Origin: Bradyrhizobium sp. SRL28
GTDB taxonomy: Bacteria > Pseudomonadota > Alphaproteobacteria > Rhizobiales > Xanthobacteraceae
Reading direction: 5' to 3'
Assembly (NCBI RefSeq): GCF_018596315.1
Contig: NZ_JAHEAG010000005.1
Coordinates: forward strand, 248,001 to 312,000
DNA length: 64,000 bases
Shown piece after piece: positions 8,228 to 17,096 of the stretch. The notes below the pieces were generated by a model, which saw only the letters and a program-made list of their open reading frames with translations, searched no databases and was not told the DNA's origin. The stretch's first letter is position 1; every line of letters starts with the position of its first letter. The translations under genes and the position numbers were made by a program.

Positions 8228-9244
8228 ATGGGCAGCATGGCAAGTGCGAAGATCGTAGCGCTCCCGATGGTCGACAAGCATTCCGATCCTGAGCCGGCGG
8301 TAGCGGCCGTGAAGCCTGTCGCAGTGGAAGTATCTGCTGCGGAGACTGCGACCAGCGCTAATGCGCCGATTGCCGCCTCGGAATTTCCGGTGCCCGAACC
8401 GGAAGTCGTCCCGAGGGTTTCGCTCACCCAGGTGCTTCGGAACCTGTTGGCGAAAGTCACTCGTGATCGCATCATCACAGCCGCGCTGGCCTGCATCTCG
8501 ATCGGAGCGCTGTTTCTGTTCTGGTACCTCGGAACCAAGTACCGGTTCGAGTTCTACATTCGCTTCAAGAACGTTCCGACGCCGTATGAGGTATATCAGC
8601 AGCTCACGCAGGTCGGGCTCTCGAACAAGTACCTCTTCAATATTGCCATCAGTGTGCGCCGCATCCTGATGGGCTTCTTCATCGCCATGGCGATCGGCGT
8701 GCCGCTGGGCCTCGCGATCGGCAAATATCAGCGCGTGCGCGACCTGTTCATGCCCGTGGTCGAAGTATTGCGGCCAATCCCGGCGATCGCCTGGGTTCCT
8801 ATGTCGATCATGCTGTGGCCGAACAACGAGGCCAGTATCGTCTATATTACTTTCATCGGCGCGTTCTTCCCGATCCTGCTCAACACCATCCATGGCGTGC
8901 ACTCGCTGGACGGCGTGTTGATACGGGCCGCGCGTTGCCTCGGCGCCAGCGAGTTCCGGCTGTTCCTGAACGTGATCCTGCCCGGCTCACTGCCGCACAT
9001 CTTCACCGGCCTTGCCGTCGGCATGGGCGTGGCATGGGTATCGCTGATCGCCGCCGAGATGATCTCCGGTCAGTTCGGCGTCGGTTACTTCACCTGGGAG
9101 GCCTATTCGCTGGTCGATTATCCCGCGATCGTGCTCGGCATGATCACCATCGGCTTCCTCGGACTGGCTTGTAGCGGCATCATCAGGATGGTCGGCAGCC
9201 TCCTGATGCCATGGCTGGCATTTGCACCCGGAGGCAAGCGATGA
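8228..9244 (+). CDS. ABC transporter permease, NitT/TauT (SsuC-like) type
   Basis: A 338-residue inner-membrane permease. The first ~75 residues are an unusual Ala/Pro/Val/Glu-rich cytoplasmic extension. The remainder carries about six helices and the BPD_transp_1 EAA loop (LIRAARCLGASEFRLFLNVILPGSLPHIFTGL), which contacts the ATPase. It starts 9 bases after the binding protein ends, and its stop overlaps the ATPase start (ATGA), showing translational coupling. It should move the ligand of the 6782 protein. Related SsuC/TauC proteins carry sulfonates, but specificity here is inferred from neighbours only. Confidence 0.92.
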   Translation: MGSMASAKIVALPMVDKHSDPEPAVAAVKPVAVEVSAAETATSANAPIAASEFPVPEPEVVPRVSLTQVLRNLLAKVTRDRIITAALACISIGALFLFWYLGTKYRFEFYIRFKNVPTPYEVYQQLTQVGLSNKYLFNIAISVRRILMGFFIAMAIGVPLGLAIGKYQRVRDLFMPVVEVLRPIPAIAWVPMSIMLWPNNEASIVYITFIGAFFPILLNTIHGVHSLDGVLIRAARCLGASEFRLFLNVILPGSLPHIFTGLAVGMGVAWVSLIAAEMISGQFGVGYFTWEAYSLVDYPAIVLGMITIGFLGLACSGIIRMVGSLLMPWLAFAPGGKR

Positions 9245-10119
9245 CAATGGCGGTGGCAGAGGCTCAGACCAACAAGGGCTTTATCGACGTGCGCGACCTG
9301 GGCGTCACCTTTGGCGCCAACGACAATAAAGTCGTAGCGGTCGAGAATGTGTCGCTCAACGTCCAGCCTGGTGAGTTCGTCTCGCTTATCGGACCCTCCG
9401 GCTGCGGCAAGTCGACTTTGCTCAGCATCGTCGCCGGTTTCGTCAAGCCGACGCTCGGCGAGGCCAAGCTCGACGGCAAGGCGATCACCAAGCCCGGCTC
9501 GGACCGTGGCGTGGTGTTCCAGCAATACTCGCTGTTTCCCTGGCTGTCGGTTCGCAAGAACGTTGAGTTCGGCCTGAAGATGGCGGGCGTCGACCAAAGT
9601 AAACGCAACACCACGGCCCGTGCGTTGCTCGATCTTGCTGGACTGCTTTCGTTCGAGAACCATTATCCCGACCAGCTCTCCGGCGGCATGAAGCAGCGCA
9701 TCGGCATCGTCCGCGCGCTGGCGACTAGTCCTCAGGTGCTGCTGATGGACGAGCCGTTCGGAGCGCTCGACACGCAGACCCGTGTCGTGATGCAGGAAAT
9801 CCTGACCAACATTTGGCAGCAGTTCAAGATCTCGGTGCTGTTCATCACGCACGATATCGAAGAGTCGATTTTCCTCTCCGACCGCATCTACGTCATGACC
9901 GCGCGGCCGGGCCGCATCAAGGCGGAAATCAAGGTGCCGCTGCCGCGTCCACGCAGGGCCGAGATGACCGACACGCCGGAATTCATGAACCTGGTGCAGG
10001 AGCTCAAGGGCCTGATCCGCGAGGAATCGCTGGCTGCCATGGCTCCCGAGATCAAGGATCGAGGCCTTTCAGGCTTCGGAATGAAAGTGGGACCGAAAGG
10101 AGTGGGCGAAATCTTCTAA
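9241..10119 (+). CDS. ABC transporter ATP-binding protein, NitT/TauT (SsuB-like) type
   Basis: A 292-residue ATPase with every key motif: Walker A GPSGCGKST, Q-loop VVFQQYSLFPWL, signature LSGGMKQR, Walker B VLLMDEPFGALD and the switch histidine in ITHDIEES. It powers the permease encoded just upstream, with which it overlaps by four bases. The start at 9241 is used rather than an earlier in-frame codon at 9211, because the overlap is typical and the upstream residues do not match the family. The C-terminal ~40 residues after the ATPase core are basic/Gly-rich and of no known function. Confidence 0.94.
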   Translation: MTMAVAEAQTNKGFIDVRDLGVTFGANDNKVVAVENVSLNVQPGEFVSLIGPSGCGKSTLLSIVAGFVKPTLGEAKLDGKAITKPGSDRGVVFQQYSLFPWLSVRKNVEFGLKMAGVDQSKRNTTARALLDLAGLLSFENHYPDQLSGGMKQRIGIVRALATSPQVLLMDEPFGALDTQTRVVMQEILTNIWQQFKISVLFITHDIEESIFLSDRIYVMTARPGRIKAEIKVPLPRPRRAEMTDTPEFMNLVQELKGLIREESLAAMAPEIKDRGLSGFGMKVGPKGVGEIF

Positions 10120-10243
10120 CACAATTTGAACGTCGCGGCCGAATAGGCGCGAAACACCAATCAACGACATCAACCAAGGAGAGACGCACGGAAACGCGCG
10201 CGTCAACGACGACCTGCGCCTGCGTCACAGATCGGAGAATTCA

Positions 10244-11611
10244 ATGGCAAGGAAACCAAACATACTGTTTTTCCACGTCGACAACCTCGGCATGGGCGAA
10301 CTCGGCTGCTACGGCGGCGGCATTCTGCGCGGCGCCGATACCAAGCGCATGGACGCTTTCTCCAAGCAAGGCGTCAAGCTGACGCATTATGTCGTCGAGC
10401 CGCAGTGCACGCCGACCCGCTCGGCGCTGATGACCGGTCGTTTCCCGATTCGCTCGGGCAACCACACCATCGCGCTCGGCGGCAATGGCGGCGGCATCGT
10501 CAAGTGGGAGCGCACCATCGGCTCGATCCTGTCGGAGGCCGGCTACGCCACCTCGATCTACGGCAAGTGGCACATCGGCGCTGAGGACGGACGCTTTCCG
10601 ACCGACCACGGCTTCGACGAGTGGTATGGCCCCTTGCGCACCTATGACGAATGCATGTGGCTGACCGATCCGCATTACGTGGCGGAGCGCGACGGCTTCT
10701 CGCACATGCATGAGGGCGTCAAGGGCAAGGGGGCCTGGCCGCTCAAGGACGAGCAGCTCACCATGGAGACCAAGAAGACCTGCGACCTCGAGTACCAGAA
10801 GCGCGCCATCAAGTTCATGGAAAAGTCCGTCAAAGACGACAAGCCGTTCTACTGTTACTTCAACCACTCGCTGATGCACTTCCCGATGAGCCCGCGCGAT
10901 GAATTCGTCGGCAAGAGCACCAACGGCGATTGGGGCGACTGCCTCTTGATGCTCGACCATGACTTCGGCGTGCTGCTCGACAAGCTGGATGAACTCGGCA
11001 TTGCCGACAACACCATCGTCGTGATGTGCGGCGACAACGGCGCCGAGGATCATCTCGCCGGCCGTGGCACCGGCGGCTTCTTCGACGGCTCCTACTTCAG
11101 CTCGGCGGAAGGCGGCATCCGCACGCCTCTGTTGATCCGCTGGCCGAACCGCATTCCCGCAGGTGTCGAAAGCAACGAGATGGTTCATGTCACCGACATG
11201 TTCACCACACTGCTGTCGATGACCGGCTGCGAGGCGCCGGCCGACCGGCTGATCGACGGCGTCGACCAGAGCCCGTTCTTCCTCGGCAAGCAGGAAACCT
11301 CCAACCGCGAGTCCTGCATCGTCTGGCTCAAGGATGAACTGCACGCCGTGAAGTGGAAGGACTTCAAAATCAACTTCAAGCGGCAGCAGCACTTCCACGA
11401 TCCGGAACTGGCGCTGGGATTTGCCCGCATCACGCATCTAAAGGAAGACCCGAAGGAGCGCGATGCCGTCAATCAGCGGTACGTGCGCTGGTGGGTGATG
11501 CAGCACGCCCAACGCATCATCAGGGATTTCGAGGAGAGCGCCAAGAAGGAGGAGCTGATTCCGCCCGGCGCCGCGCTCGATTTCGTGCCCAAGCAACACG
11601 CCAAGGCCTGA
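10244..11611 (+). CDS. Cysteine-type sulfatase (arylsulfatase family)
   Basis: A 455-residue sulfatase. C55 in CTPTRSALMTGR is the C-x-P-x-R site that must be oxidised to formylglycine for activity. Metal ligands are D13-N14 near the start (HVDNLGMG; most sulfatases have two aspartates there) and D-N in MCGDNGAEDH near residue 265. There is no signal peptide, so it should act in the cytoplasm on an imported sulfate ester. It sits 124 bases after the ATPase and six bases before the FGE gene that would activate it. Homologues annotated as arylsulfatases have varied substrates, so the actual ester is unknown. Confidence 0.93.
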   Translation: MARKPNILFFHVDNLGMGELGCYGGGILRGADTKRMDAFSKQGVKLTHYVVEPQCTPTRSALMTGRFPIRSGNHTIALGGNGGGIVKWERTIGSILSEAGYATSIYGKWHIGAEDGRFPTDHGFDEWYGPLRTYDECMWLTDPHYVAERDGFSHMHEGVKGKGAWPLKDEQLTMETKKTCDLEYQKRAIKFMEKSVKDDKPFYCYFNHSLMHFPMSPRDEFVGKSTNGDWGDCLLMLDHDFGVLLDKLDELGIADNTIVVMCGDNGAEDHLAGRGTGGFFDGSYFSSAEGGIRTPLLIRWPNRIPAGVESNEMVHVTDMFTTLLSMTGCEAPADRLIDGVDQSPFFLGKQETSNRESCIVWLKDELHAVKWKDFKINFKRQQHFHDPELALGFARITHLKEDPKERDAVNQRYVRWWVMQHAQRIIRDFEESAKKEELIPPGAALDFVPKQHAKA

Positions 11612-11616
11612 ATGCG

Positions 11617-12624
11617 ATGACTGCACCGACGAGAGTGGAAACGATCGCGCATGGTGCAGCCGGCAATCGCCGGGGAGAGGGCTGCTGCTCTCTCTCTGGC
11701 CCAACCAAGGTGGGCCTGGTGCCCGACGCGGTCAATCGTGAATCCATGAACTGGATTCCGGGCGGCAGCTTCCTGATGGGCTCCAACAGCTTCTATCGGG
11801 AAGAGCGCCCGGTCCGTCCGGCCTTCGTCGAGGGTTTCTGGATCGACATCTACCCCGTCACCAATGCCGAATTCCGCAAGTTCGTCGAGGCGACGGGATA
11901 CGTCACGTATTCCGAGCGTCCGCCGAATCCGGCGACGTATCCCGACGCCGATCCTGCGCTGCTGGTGCCGGGATCGCTGGTGTTCGTTAAGCCCGATCGC
12001 CCGGTCAGCCTGCGCAACAATCTCGCCTGGTGGGAATATCGTCCCGGCGCAGACTGGCGGCATCCCGAAGGGCCGGGGAGTTCGATCGCCGGTCGCGACG
12101 ATCATCCGGTCGTGCATATCGCCCACGAGGACGCGCTCGCCTACGCGGCGTGGTGCGGTAAGGAATTGCCGACCGAAGCAGAGTGGGAGTTCGCCGCCCG
12201 CGGCGGTCTCGAAGGCAAGGCCTATCCATGGGGCGATGCCGCCAATCCCGAAGGACGGTTTCTGGCAAACACCTGGCAGGGCCACTTCCCCCACGAGAAC
12301 CTGAACGAGGACGGATACGAGGGCACTTCACCGGTCGACGCGTTTCCTGCCAACGGCTACGGCCTGTTCGACATGGTTGGCAACGTCTGGGAATGGACGT
12401 CGAGCCCTTATGACGCCGTGCCGGATCAGCCACCGCAATCCTGCTGCCATCCGAACACCGGCGACGATCGATCGACGCGCCGCGTGGTGAAGGGCGGTTC
12501 GCATCTCTGCGCCCCCAATTACTGCTTGCGCTACCGGCCGTCGGCCCGTCAGGGCGAAACGGTCGATTCCTCCACCTGTCACATCGGCTTCCGCTGTGTC
12601 GTCCGCAAACCGCCGGGCGGCTGA
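11617..12624 (+). CDS. Formylglycine-generating enzyme (sulfatase-activating, copper-dependent type)
   Basis: A 335-residue FGE-sulfatase domain protein. Motifs run in order: MNWIPGGSFLMGSNSFY, IYPVTNAEFRKFVEATGY, PTEAEWEFAARGG, YPWGD, GNVWEWT and GGSHLCAPNYCLRYRPSAR. The two cysteines in LCAPNYC match the Cu(I)-binding catalytic pair of aerobic FGE. It should convert C55 of the adjacent sulfatase to formylglycine. It has no signal peptide, consistent with a cytosolic sulfatase. The start at 11617 lies six bases after the sulfatase stop and is chosen over an upstream in-frame codon inside the sulfatase gene. Confidence 0.94.
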   Translation: MTAPTRVETIAHGAAGNRRGEGCCSLSGPTKVGLVPDAVNRESMNWIPGGSFLMGSNSFYREERPVRPAFVEGFWIDIYPVTNAEFRKFVEATGYVTYSERPPNPATYPDADPALLVPGSLVFVKPDRPVSLRNNLAWWEYRPGADWRHPEGPGSSIAGRDDHPVVHIAHEDALAYAAWCGKELPTEAEWEFAARGGLEGKAYPWGDAANPEGRFLANTWQGHFPHENLNEDGYEGTSPVDAFPANGYGLFDMVGNVWEWTSSPYDAVPDQPPQSCCHPNTGDDRSTRRVVKGGSHLCAPNYCLRYRPSARQGETVDSSTCHIGFRCVVRKPPGG

Positions 12625-12665
12625 CGCGCCACCGGTTTCGAGCAAGCCGTCAACATCTTCTGGAT

Positions 12666-14180
12666 ATGCCCATGCAAGTCGTCAGCCCCGCCGCTGCCCA
12701 ATCGCAATTCGAGGATTCGCCGTCGATCTCTGCGGTTCTTCGCGCCCCGAACCTGTTCGTTCGTGAATCGCTGGCCGGCATCATCACGGCGCTGGCGCTG
12801 ATCCCCGAGGTGATTTCGTTCTCGTTCGTCTCGGGTGTCGATCCCAAGGTGGCGCTGGTCGCCTCGATCGTGCTGTGCCTCGTGATGTCGGTTCTCGGGG
12901 GCAGGCCGGCCATGGTAACCGCGGCGGCCGGTTCGATCGCGCTGGTAATCGGTCCGATGGTGAAGCTCCATGGGGTCGGCTACATCCTGCCGACCATCCT
13001 GCTGGCGGGTATCATCCAGATCGCGTTCGGCCTTGCCGGTCTGGCGCGGTTGACGCGCTTCATCCCGCGTTCGGTGATGATCGGCTTCGTCAATGCGCTC
13101 GGCATCCTAATCTTCGCCGCGCAGGTGCCTCATATTTTCAACGTTCCCTGGCTGGTCTATCCCCTGTTCGCGCTGACGATTGCGATCGTGCTCGTCATGC
13201 CGCGGATCACGACATCAGTACCGGCTCCGCTGGTCGCCATCATCGTGGTAACCACGATCGTGATCGTCGGGCATCTGACGGTCCCCAATGTCGGCGGCGA
13301 GGGCGCGATGGCGCCCGGCCTGCCGGGCATCACTGCTTTTGCCGTTCCCCTCGACCTCAACACGCTGCGCATCATCTGGCCGACCGCCATCAGTGTCGCC
13401 TTTGTCGGTCTGCTCGAGACGTTGCTGACGGCCAAGCTGGTCGATGACCTGACCGACACGCGCTCGCATAAGGGCAGGGAATCCTGGGCGCTCGGCATCG
13501 CCAACATCGCCGCCGGATTCTATGGCGGCATCGGCGGCTGCGCGATGATCGCCCAGACCGTCGTCAACGTGAAGATCGGGCAGGGCCGTACCCGTATTTC
13601 GACGGCGGTGGCCGCCATCGTACTGCTGGTGCTCGTGACCGCACTCAGCGACCTGATGGCGCAGATACCGATGGTGGCGCTCGCGGCCGTCATGATGATC
13701 GCCGCGCTCAAGACGATCGATTGGCGCAGCGTCCGGCTGACGACGTTCAAGCGGATGCCGATCCCCGAAACGCTGGTCATGGTGACGACCGTTGCGGTGA
13801 CCGTCGTCACCAGCAACCTTGCGGTCGGCATTGCTGTCGGCGTGATGCTGGCGATGATCCTGTTCGCGCGGCGGGTCGCGCATGTCATTCGCGCCGAGCG
13901 CACAGTAAGCCAGGACGGCCAGTCGGTCCGCTACAGCGTCCATGGGCCGCTGTTCTTCGGCTCCAGCAACGATCTCGTCGAGCGTTTCTCCTACGGCGCC
14001 GACCCCAAGCGCGTCCTGATCGATCTCACTCATTCCCAGATCTGGGATGCGTCGAGCGTCGCGGCGCTGGATTTGATCGAAACCAAATACCGCGATCATG
14101 GCGCCACCGTCACCTTCACCGGGCTCGACCAGCGCAGCTCCTCGTTCCACGAGCGGCTGACCGGCCAGCTTGGCGCGTGA
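12666..14180 (+). CDS. SulP family inorganic anion transporter with STAS domain
   Basis: A 504-residue membrane protein with about 11-12 hydrophobic helices over residues 35-415 and a C-terminal STAS domain (about 425-500; RVLIDLTHSQIWDASSVAALDLIE). SulP signature segments include LTALALIPEVISFSFVSGVDP and GIANIAAGFYGGIGGCAMIAQT. Bacterial relatives transport sulfate, bicarbonate or other anions. Being 41 bases after FGE, it may export or import the sulfate released by the sulfatase. That role is inference from position; carbonic-anhydrase-type neighbours that would point to bicarbonate are absent. Confidence 0.92.
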   Translation: MPMQVVSPAAAQSQFEDSPSISAVLRAPNLFVRESLAGIITALALIPEVISFSFVSGVDPKVALVASIVLCLVMSVLGGRPAMVTAAAGSIALVIGPMVKLHGVGYILPTILLAGIIQIAFGLAGLARLTRFIPRSVMIGFVNALGILIFAAQVPHIFNVPWLVYPLFALTIAIVLVMPRITTSVPAPLVAIIVVTTIVIVGHLTVPNVGGEGAMAPGLPGITAFAVPLDLNTLRIIWPTAISVAFVGLLETLLTAKLVDDLTDTRSHKGRESWALGIANIAAGFYGGIGGCAMIAQTVVNVKIGQGRTRISTAVAAIVLLVLVTALSDLMAQIPMVALAAVMMIAALKTIDWRSVRLTTFKRMPIPETLVMVTTVAVTVVTSNLAVGIAVGVMLAMILFARRVAHVIRAERTVSQDGQSVRYSVHGPLFFGSSNDLVERFSYGADPKRVLIDLTHSQIWDASSVAALDLIETKYRDHGATVTFTGLDQRSSSFHERLTGQLGA

Positions 14181-14212
14181 ATTGCCGGATTGCAGGACGA
14201 AAGGACCGTTCG

Positions 14213-14347
14213 ATGGCCATCATCCAGTGGATATCGACCCTCACCGGCAAGATCATGCGGGCCTGGGCCGGCCGCTATCGGCCTGAGCGGCATTACATGC
14301 GCGGAGCCGGACCGGCGTCGAAACGCAGCCAGAGGGTAGGCTCATAG
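14213..14347 (+). CDS. Small hypothetical protein, 44 residues
   Basis: Short frame starting MAIIQWISTLTGKIMRAW and ending in an Arg/Ser-rich tail. AAAGGA lies eight bases before the ATG, and the frame sits 32 bases after the SulP stop, so translation as the last cistron is plausible. It has one amphipathic helix-like segment and no recognisable family. It could be non-coding. Confidence 0.4.
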   Translation: MAIIQWISTLTGKIMRAWAGRYRPERHYMRGAGPASKRSQRVGS

Positions 14348-14360
14348 GCGTGATCGCTCG

Positions 14361-14388
14361 AAAAAAAAGGCTCCGGAAAACCGGAGCC
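14361..14388 (-). terminator. Rho-independent terminator of the 14431 phasin gene
   Basis: On the minus strand an eight-pair GC-rich stem (GGCTCCGG / CCGGAGCC) with a TTTT loop is followed by eight T residues. It lies 42 bases past the stop codon of the minus-strand phasin gene. Confidence 0.9.
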
Positions 14389-14430
14389 TCCTAATTCCAC
14401 CAATTGCGCCACATCAGTTTCGCGTGAACC

Positions 14431-15153
14431 TCAGGGCTTGCCGTGCGTCGTGGGCGCCTTGCCCGTCAACCCCTTGAACGGGTCGAGGGTCTGCTTGGCA
14501 AGCCGGTTGTGGAGTTCGCAGATCTTCTGCGACTCGGCGACCGAAGTTTCGTAGGCCCGCTTCACGAATTCGCTCTGAACCGTCATCGCCTTGTCGAGCG
14601 AGCGAACACCGCTGAGCTGTTCGACAAACGATCCGAACTCCTCTATCGATTTCCTTGTGTAGTCGCGATAGGCATTTGCGATGGTCTGCAGGCTCACCGG
14701 TGCAGGCTCGGCTGATGCCGGCGCGGCCGACGCTGGCTCGGCGGGCGGGGGCTCGGAAGGCGCAGTGGTCAGCTGCGGCGACGCGGCGGCAATGACAGGT
14801 TCTTCGACGGTCTGCAGACTCACCGGCGCAAGTTCGGCAGCTGCCGGCTCGATCGACAATTTCTCAGCGGGCGAGGGCTCGGAAGGCGATAGGGCAGCGA
14901 CCGGCTGCGGTTCCGGTGACGCGACGACGGCAGCGACAGGCTCCTCGACGGCCGGCTGCTGATCCACCTTCGGGCTCTCCGCGTGAACCGGTTCCGGCTG
15001 CTGCAGTTCCCGATCCTGATCCGGGCTTTGCAGTTGAGCGGGCGCCGGGCTAGCAGGCAAACTCTCCTGGGAAACAGCTTTTTTGCGCCGCTCTCCCTTG
15101 CCCTTGCGCCGTCCGGATTTCCCGGCCGGCTTGTTCTCATCTGTCGTCGACAT
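14431..15153 (-). CDS. Phasin-domain protein with long Pro/Ala/Glu-rich N-terminus
   Basis: A 240-residue protein. A Lys/Arg-rich start (GRRKGKGERRKKA) and a ~130-residue low-complexity Pro/Ala/Glu segment precede a phasin-like helix bundle (about 160-232; YRDYTRKSIEEFGSFVEQLSG, FVKRAYETSVAESQKICELH). Phasins coat polyhydroxyalkanoate granules. The phrase APVSLQT occurs twice (about residues 112 and 152), indicating an internal duplication in the linker. The basic tail could contact DNA or the granule surface, which is inference. A clean terminator follows. Confidence 0.8.
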   Translation of the reverse strand: MSTTDENKPAGKSGRRKGKGERRKKAVSQESLPASPAPAQLQSPDQDRELQQPEPVHAESPKVDQQPAVEEPVAAVVASPEPQPVAALSPSEPSPAEKLSIEPAAAELAPVSLQTVEEPVIAAASPQLTTAPSEPPPAEPASAAPASAEPAPVSLQTIANAYRDYTRKSIEEFGSFVEQLSGVRSLDKAMTVQSEFVKRAYETSVAESQKICELHNRLAKQTLDPFKGLTGKAPTTHGKP

Positions 15154-15368
15154 CTTTTTCCCCTATTCCCTGTCAACCCGGAGGTCGAGACTCTGTCATG
15201 TTTGCGATGGAATCGCGGTTCTTGCTTGTCCGTCGCGCGGCGCTCGCGTGGTGAGATTTTGGAGCCCGCTTCGGCAGCCGGCATTGTCGATGGCTGACGC
15301 CGAGACTATTCTTTCACAAGCTTTTTCCGTGATATCAGTTCCCGATCAGGCGTAGGGGGTAGTTGAGT

Positions 15369-15569
15369 ATGAATTCGCAGTCAGTCGCCGGTCTTTTGGG
15401 AGCCATCGTCGCATCGATCGTGATGGTGGTTGCAATCGCCTACGGGCCGATCGGCCAGTTCGGAAAGCCTGCCAAGCCGGCGAGCATCCAGCAACCCGCG
15501 CCGGGGCTTCAGCCGGTTCCTGCGGCGCCAGCCCCGCGCGGGCCGGTGATTCGGGAAGTGCCGAACTAG
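15369..15569 (+). CDS. Small membrane-anchored hypothetical protein
   Basis: A 66-residue protein with one N-terminal transmembrane helix (SVAGLLGAIVASIVMVVAIAY) and a Pro/Ala-rich periplasmic tail ending VIREVPN. The ATG at 15369 is chosen over a TTG two codons earlier; an AGGGGG tract lies 13 bases upstream. Such short anchored Pro-rich proteins are common in Bradyrhizobium, but no function is known. Confidence 0.6.
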   Translation: MNSQSVAGLLGAIVASIVMVVAIAYGPIGQFGKPAKPASIQQPAPGLQPVPAAPAPRGPVIREVPN

Positions 15570-15897
15570 GAGGGGGCGGGATCACCCCTTGCGGAATGCC
15601 CCGGGCGTTCCTATTTAGTAATCAACGGCGACGTTGACGCTTCAAAGCTCCGGCGCTGGAACGACCATGAATAGTTTGGCTGCGCCGGATGTACGCGCGC
15701 CCTCTGTTCGTGGTCGTTGGCATTTTCAGAGCATTTTCAAGCGAAGCAGGCCCCCGATCTGGTCCGACGGCGGCTAATAATTCGCCCGCGTCGGGCAGAT
15801 ACCGGGTCGGTTTCGCCCCCGTTTTTCACCGTCCAGTCACCTCGTTCCTGAAGCTCGCCTTGGCATGTCGGGCGGCTGCGGATATACGCTGGCGATC
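15570..15897 (+). other. Intergenic region before the GT2 gene
   Basis: 328 bases with no convincing gene. Around 15722-15770 there is a stretch resembling the GCATTTTC-AGCGAAG interspersed repeat seen again in altered form near 17033-17072. The rest shows no structure that could be supported. Confidence 0.4.
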
Positions 15898-17028
15898 ATG
15901 AATGACGCCATCAATCCGGGCCCCGAAACCCCGTCGCAGGCCGGTTTGCCTGAGCTTTCGGTCGTTGTGCCGACCTTCAACGAGCGCGACAACGTCACCG
16001 TGCTGTACCGGCGGCTGGAGGCCACGCTATCAGGCATTGCCTGGGAAGTGGTCTTTGTCGATGACAATTCCCCTGACGGGACCTGGGAAGTGGTGCGGGC
16101 GCTGGCGCGGAAGGATTCCCGCGTCCGCTGTATCCGCCGGATCGGGCGGCGCGGACTGTCGGGTGCGTGCATCGAGGGCATTTTGGCCTCGGGCGGCCCC
16201 TATGCGGCTGTCATCGATGCCGATCTACAGCACGATGAAACGCAACTGCCGAAGATGGTCGCGCTGCTGCGGAGCGGCGAGGCGGAACTCGTCATCGGCA
16301 GCCGCTATGTCGAGGGCGGCAGCGCCGACAGTTTCAATAAGCAGCGGGCGGGGGCCAGTCAGCTTGCAACCGAGGTCGCCAGGCGCACCCTGAAGGTCGA
16401 GGTCGCCGATCCCATGAGCGGCTTCTTCATGATCCGTCGCGATCGCTTCGAGCAATTGGCGCCGCAGCTCTCGACCCAGGGCTTCAAGATCCTGCTCGAC
16501 ATCATTGCGACCGCGCAGGGCAAGCTGCGCGCCGTCGAGATTCCCTACACCTTCGGTTCGCGCCAGCACGGCGAGAGCAAGCTCGATTCCATGGTGGCGC
16601 TGGACTTCCTCGGCCTGGTGCTGGCGAAGCTGACGCACGACGTGGTCTCGCTGCGCTTCCTGTTGTTCGCAATGGTTGGGGGCACCGGCCTTGTCGTGCA
16701 TCTCGTGACGCTGTTCATCGCGCTCGAAATCTTCAAGGAGCCGTTTGCGGAGGCACAGGCCGCCGGTGCGCTGATTGCGATGACCAGCAACTTCATCCTG
16801 AACAATTTTCTCACCTATCGCGACCAGCGGCTGAAGGGATTTGCGATCCTGCGCGGCCTGTTGCTGTTCTATCTCGTCTGCGGCGTCGGACTGCTCGCCA
16901 ATGTCGGCGTCGCGTTCGCGGTCTTCGACCAGGAACCGATCTGGTGGCTTGCGGGGCTTGCCGGCGCGCTGATGGGCGTGGTCTGGAACTACGCGATGTC
17001 CGGACTGTTCGTCTGGCGCAGGCGATGA
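15898..17028 (+). CDS. GT2 glycosyltransferase fused to GtrA-like membrane domain
   Basis: A 376-residue protein. The N-terminal half is a family 2 glycosyltransferase of the polyprenyl-phosphate mannose/glucose synthase type (SVVVPTFNERDNV; VFVDDNSPDGTWE; nucleotide/metal aspartates in VIDADLQHDE). The C-terminal ~130 residues form four hydrophobic helices resembling GtrA (FLLFAMVGGTGLVVHLVTLF; SNFILNNFLTYRD). It should charge a polyprenyl phosphate with a sugar and help flip it. The GT39-type enzyme 194 bases downstream could use that lipid-linked sugar. The start at 15898 is taken because upstream residues do not match the family. Confidence 0.9.
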   Translation: MNDAINPGPETPSQAGLPELSVVVPTFNERDNVTVLYRRLEATLSGIAWEVVFVDDNSPDGTWEVVRALARKDSRVRCIRRIGRRGLSGACIEGILASGGPYAAVIDADLQHDETQLPKMVALLRSGEAELVIGSRYVEGGSADSFNKQRAGASQLATEVARRTLKVEVADPMSGFFMIRRDRFEQLAPQLSTQGFKILLDIIATAQGKLRAVEIPYTFGSRQHGESKLDSMVALDFLGLVLAKLTHDVVSLRFLLFAMVGGTGLVVHLVTLFIALEIFKEPFAEAQAAGALIAMTSNFILNNFLTYRDQRLKGFAILRGLLLFYLVCGVGLLANVGVAFAVFDQEPIWWLAGLAGALMGVVWNYAMSGLFVWRRR

Positions 17029-17096
17029 CGAATAGCGTTTCGAAGTGGATAGCCGGTTCGCGTGAAGAGTGATGGGATGACGTACGCGGCTCACAC

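Noticed and set aside
7310..8902. 530-residue minus-strand frame under the binding protein and permease
   Set aside because: Asp/Arg/His-rich shadow of two well-supported genes; no family motif.
10241..11437. 398-residue minus-strand frame under the sulfatase gene
   Set aside because: Antisense to the sulfatase, whose active-site and metal motifs are intact; no motif of its own.
14388..14420. Possible tRNA 5' end reading GTGGCGCAATTGGTGGAATT on the minus strand
   Set aside because: Resembles the start of a tRNA but has no anticodon or T-arm; it is next to a clear terminator.
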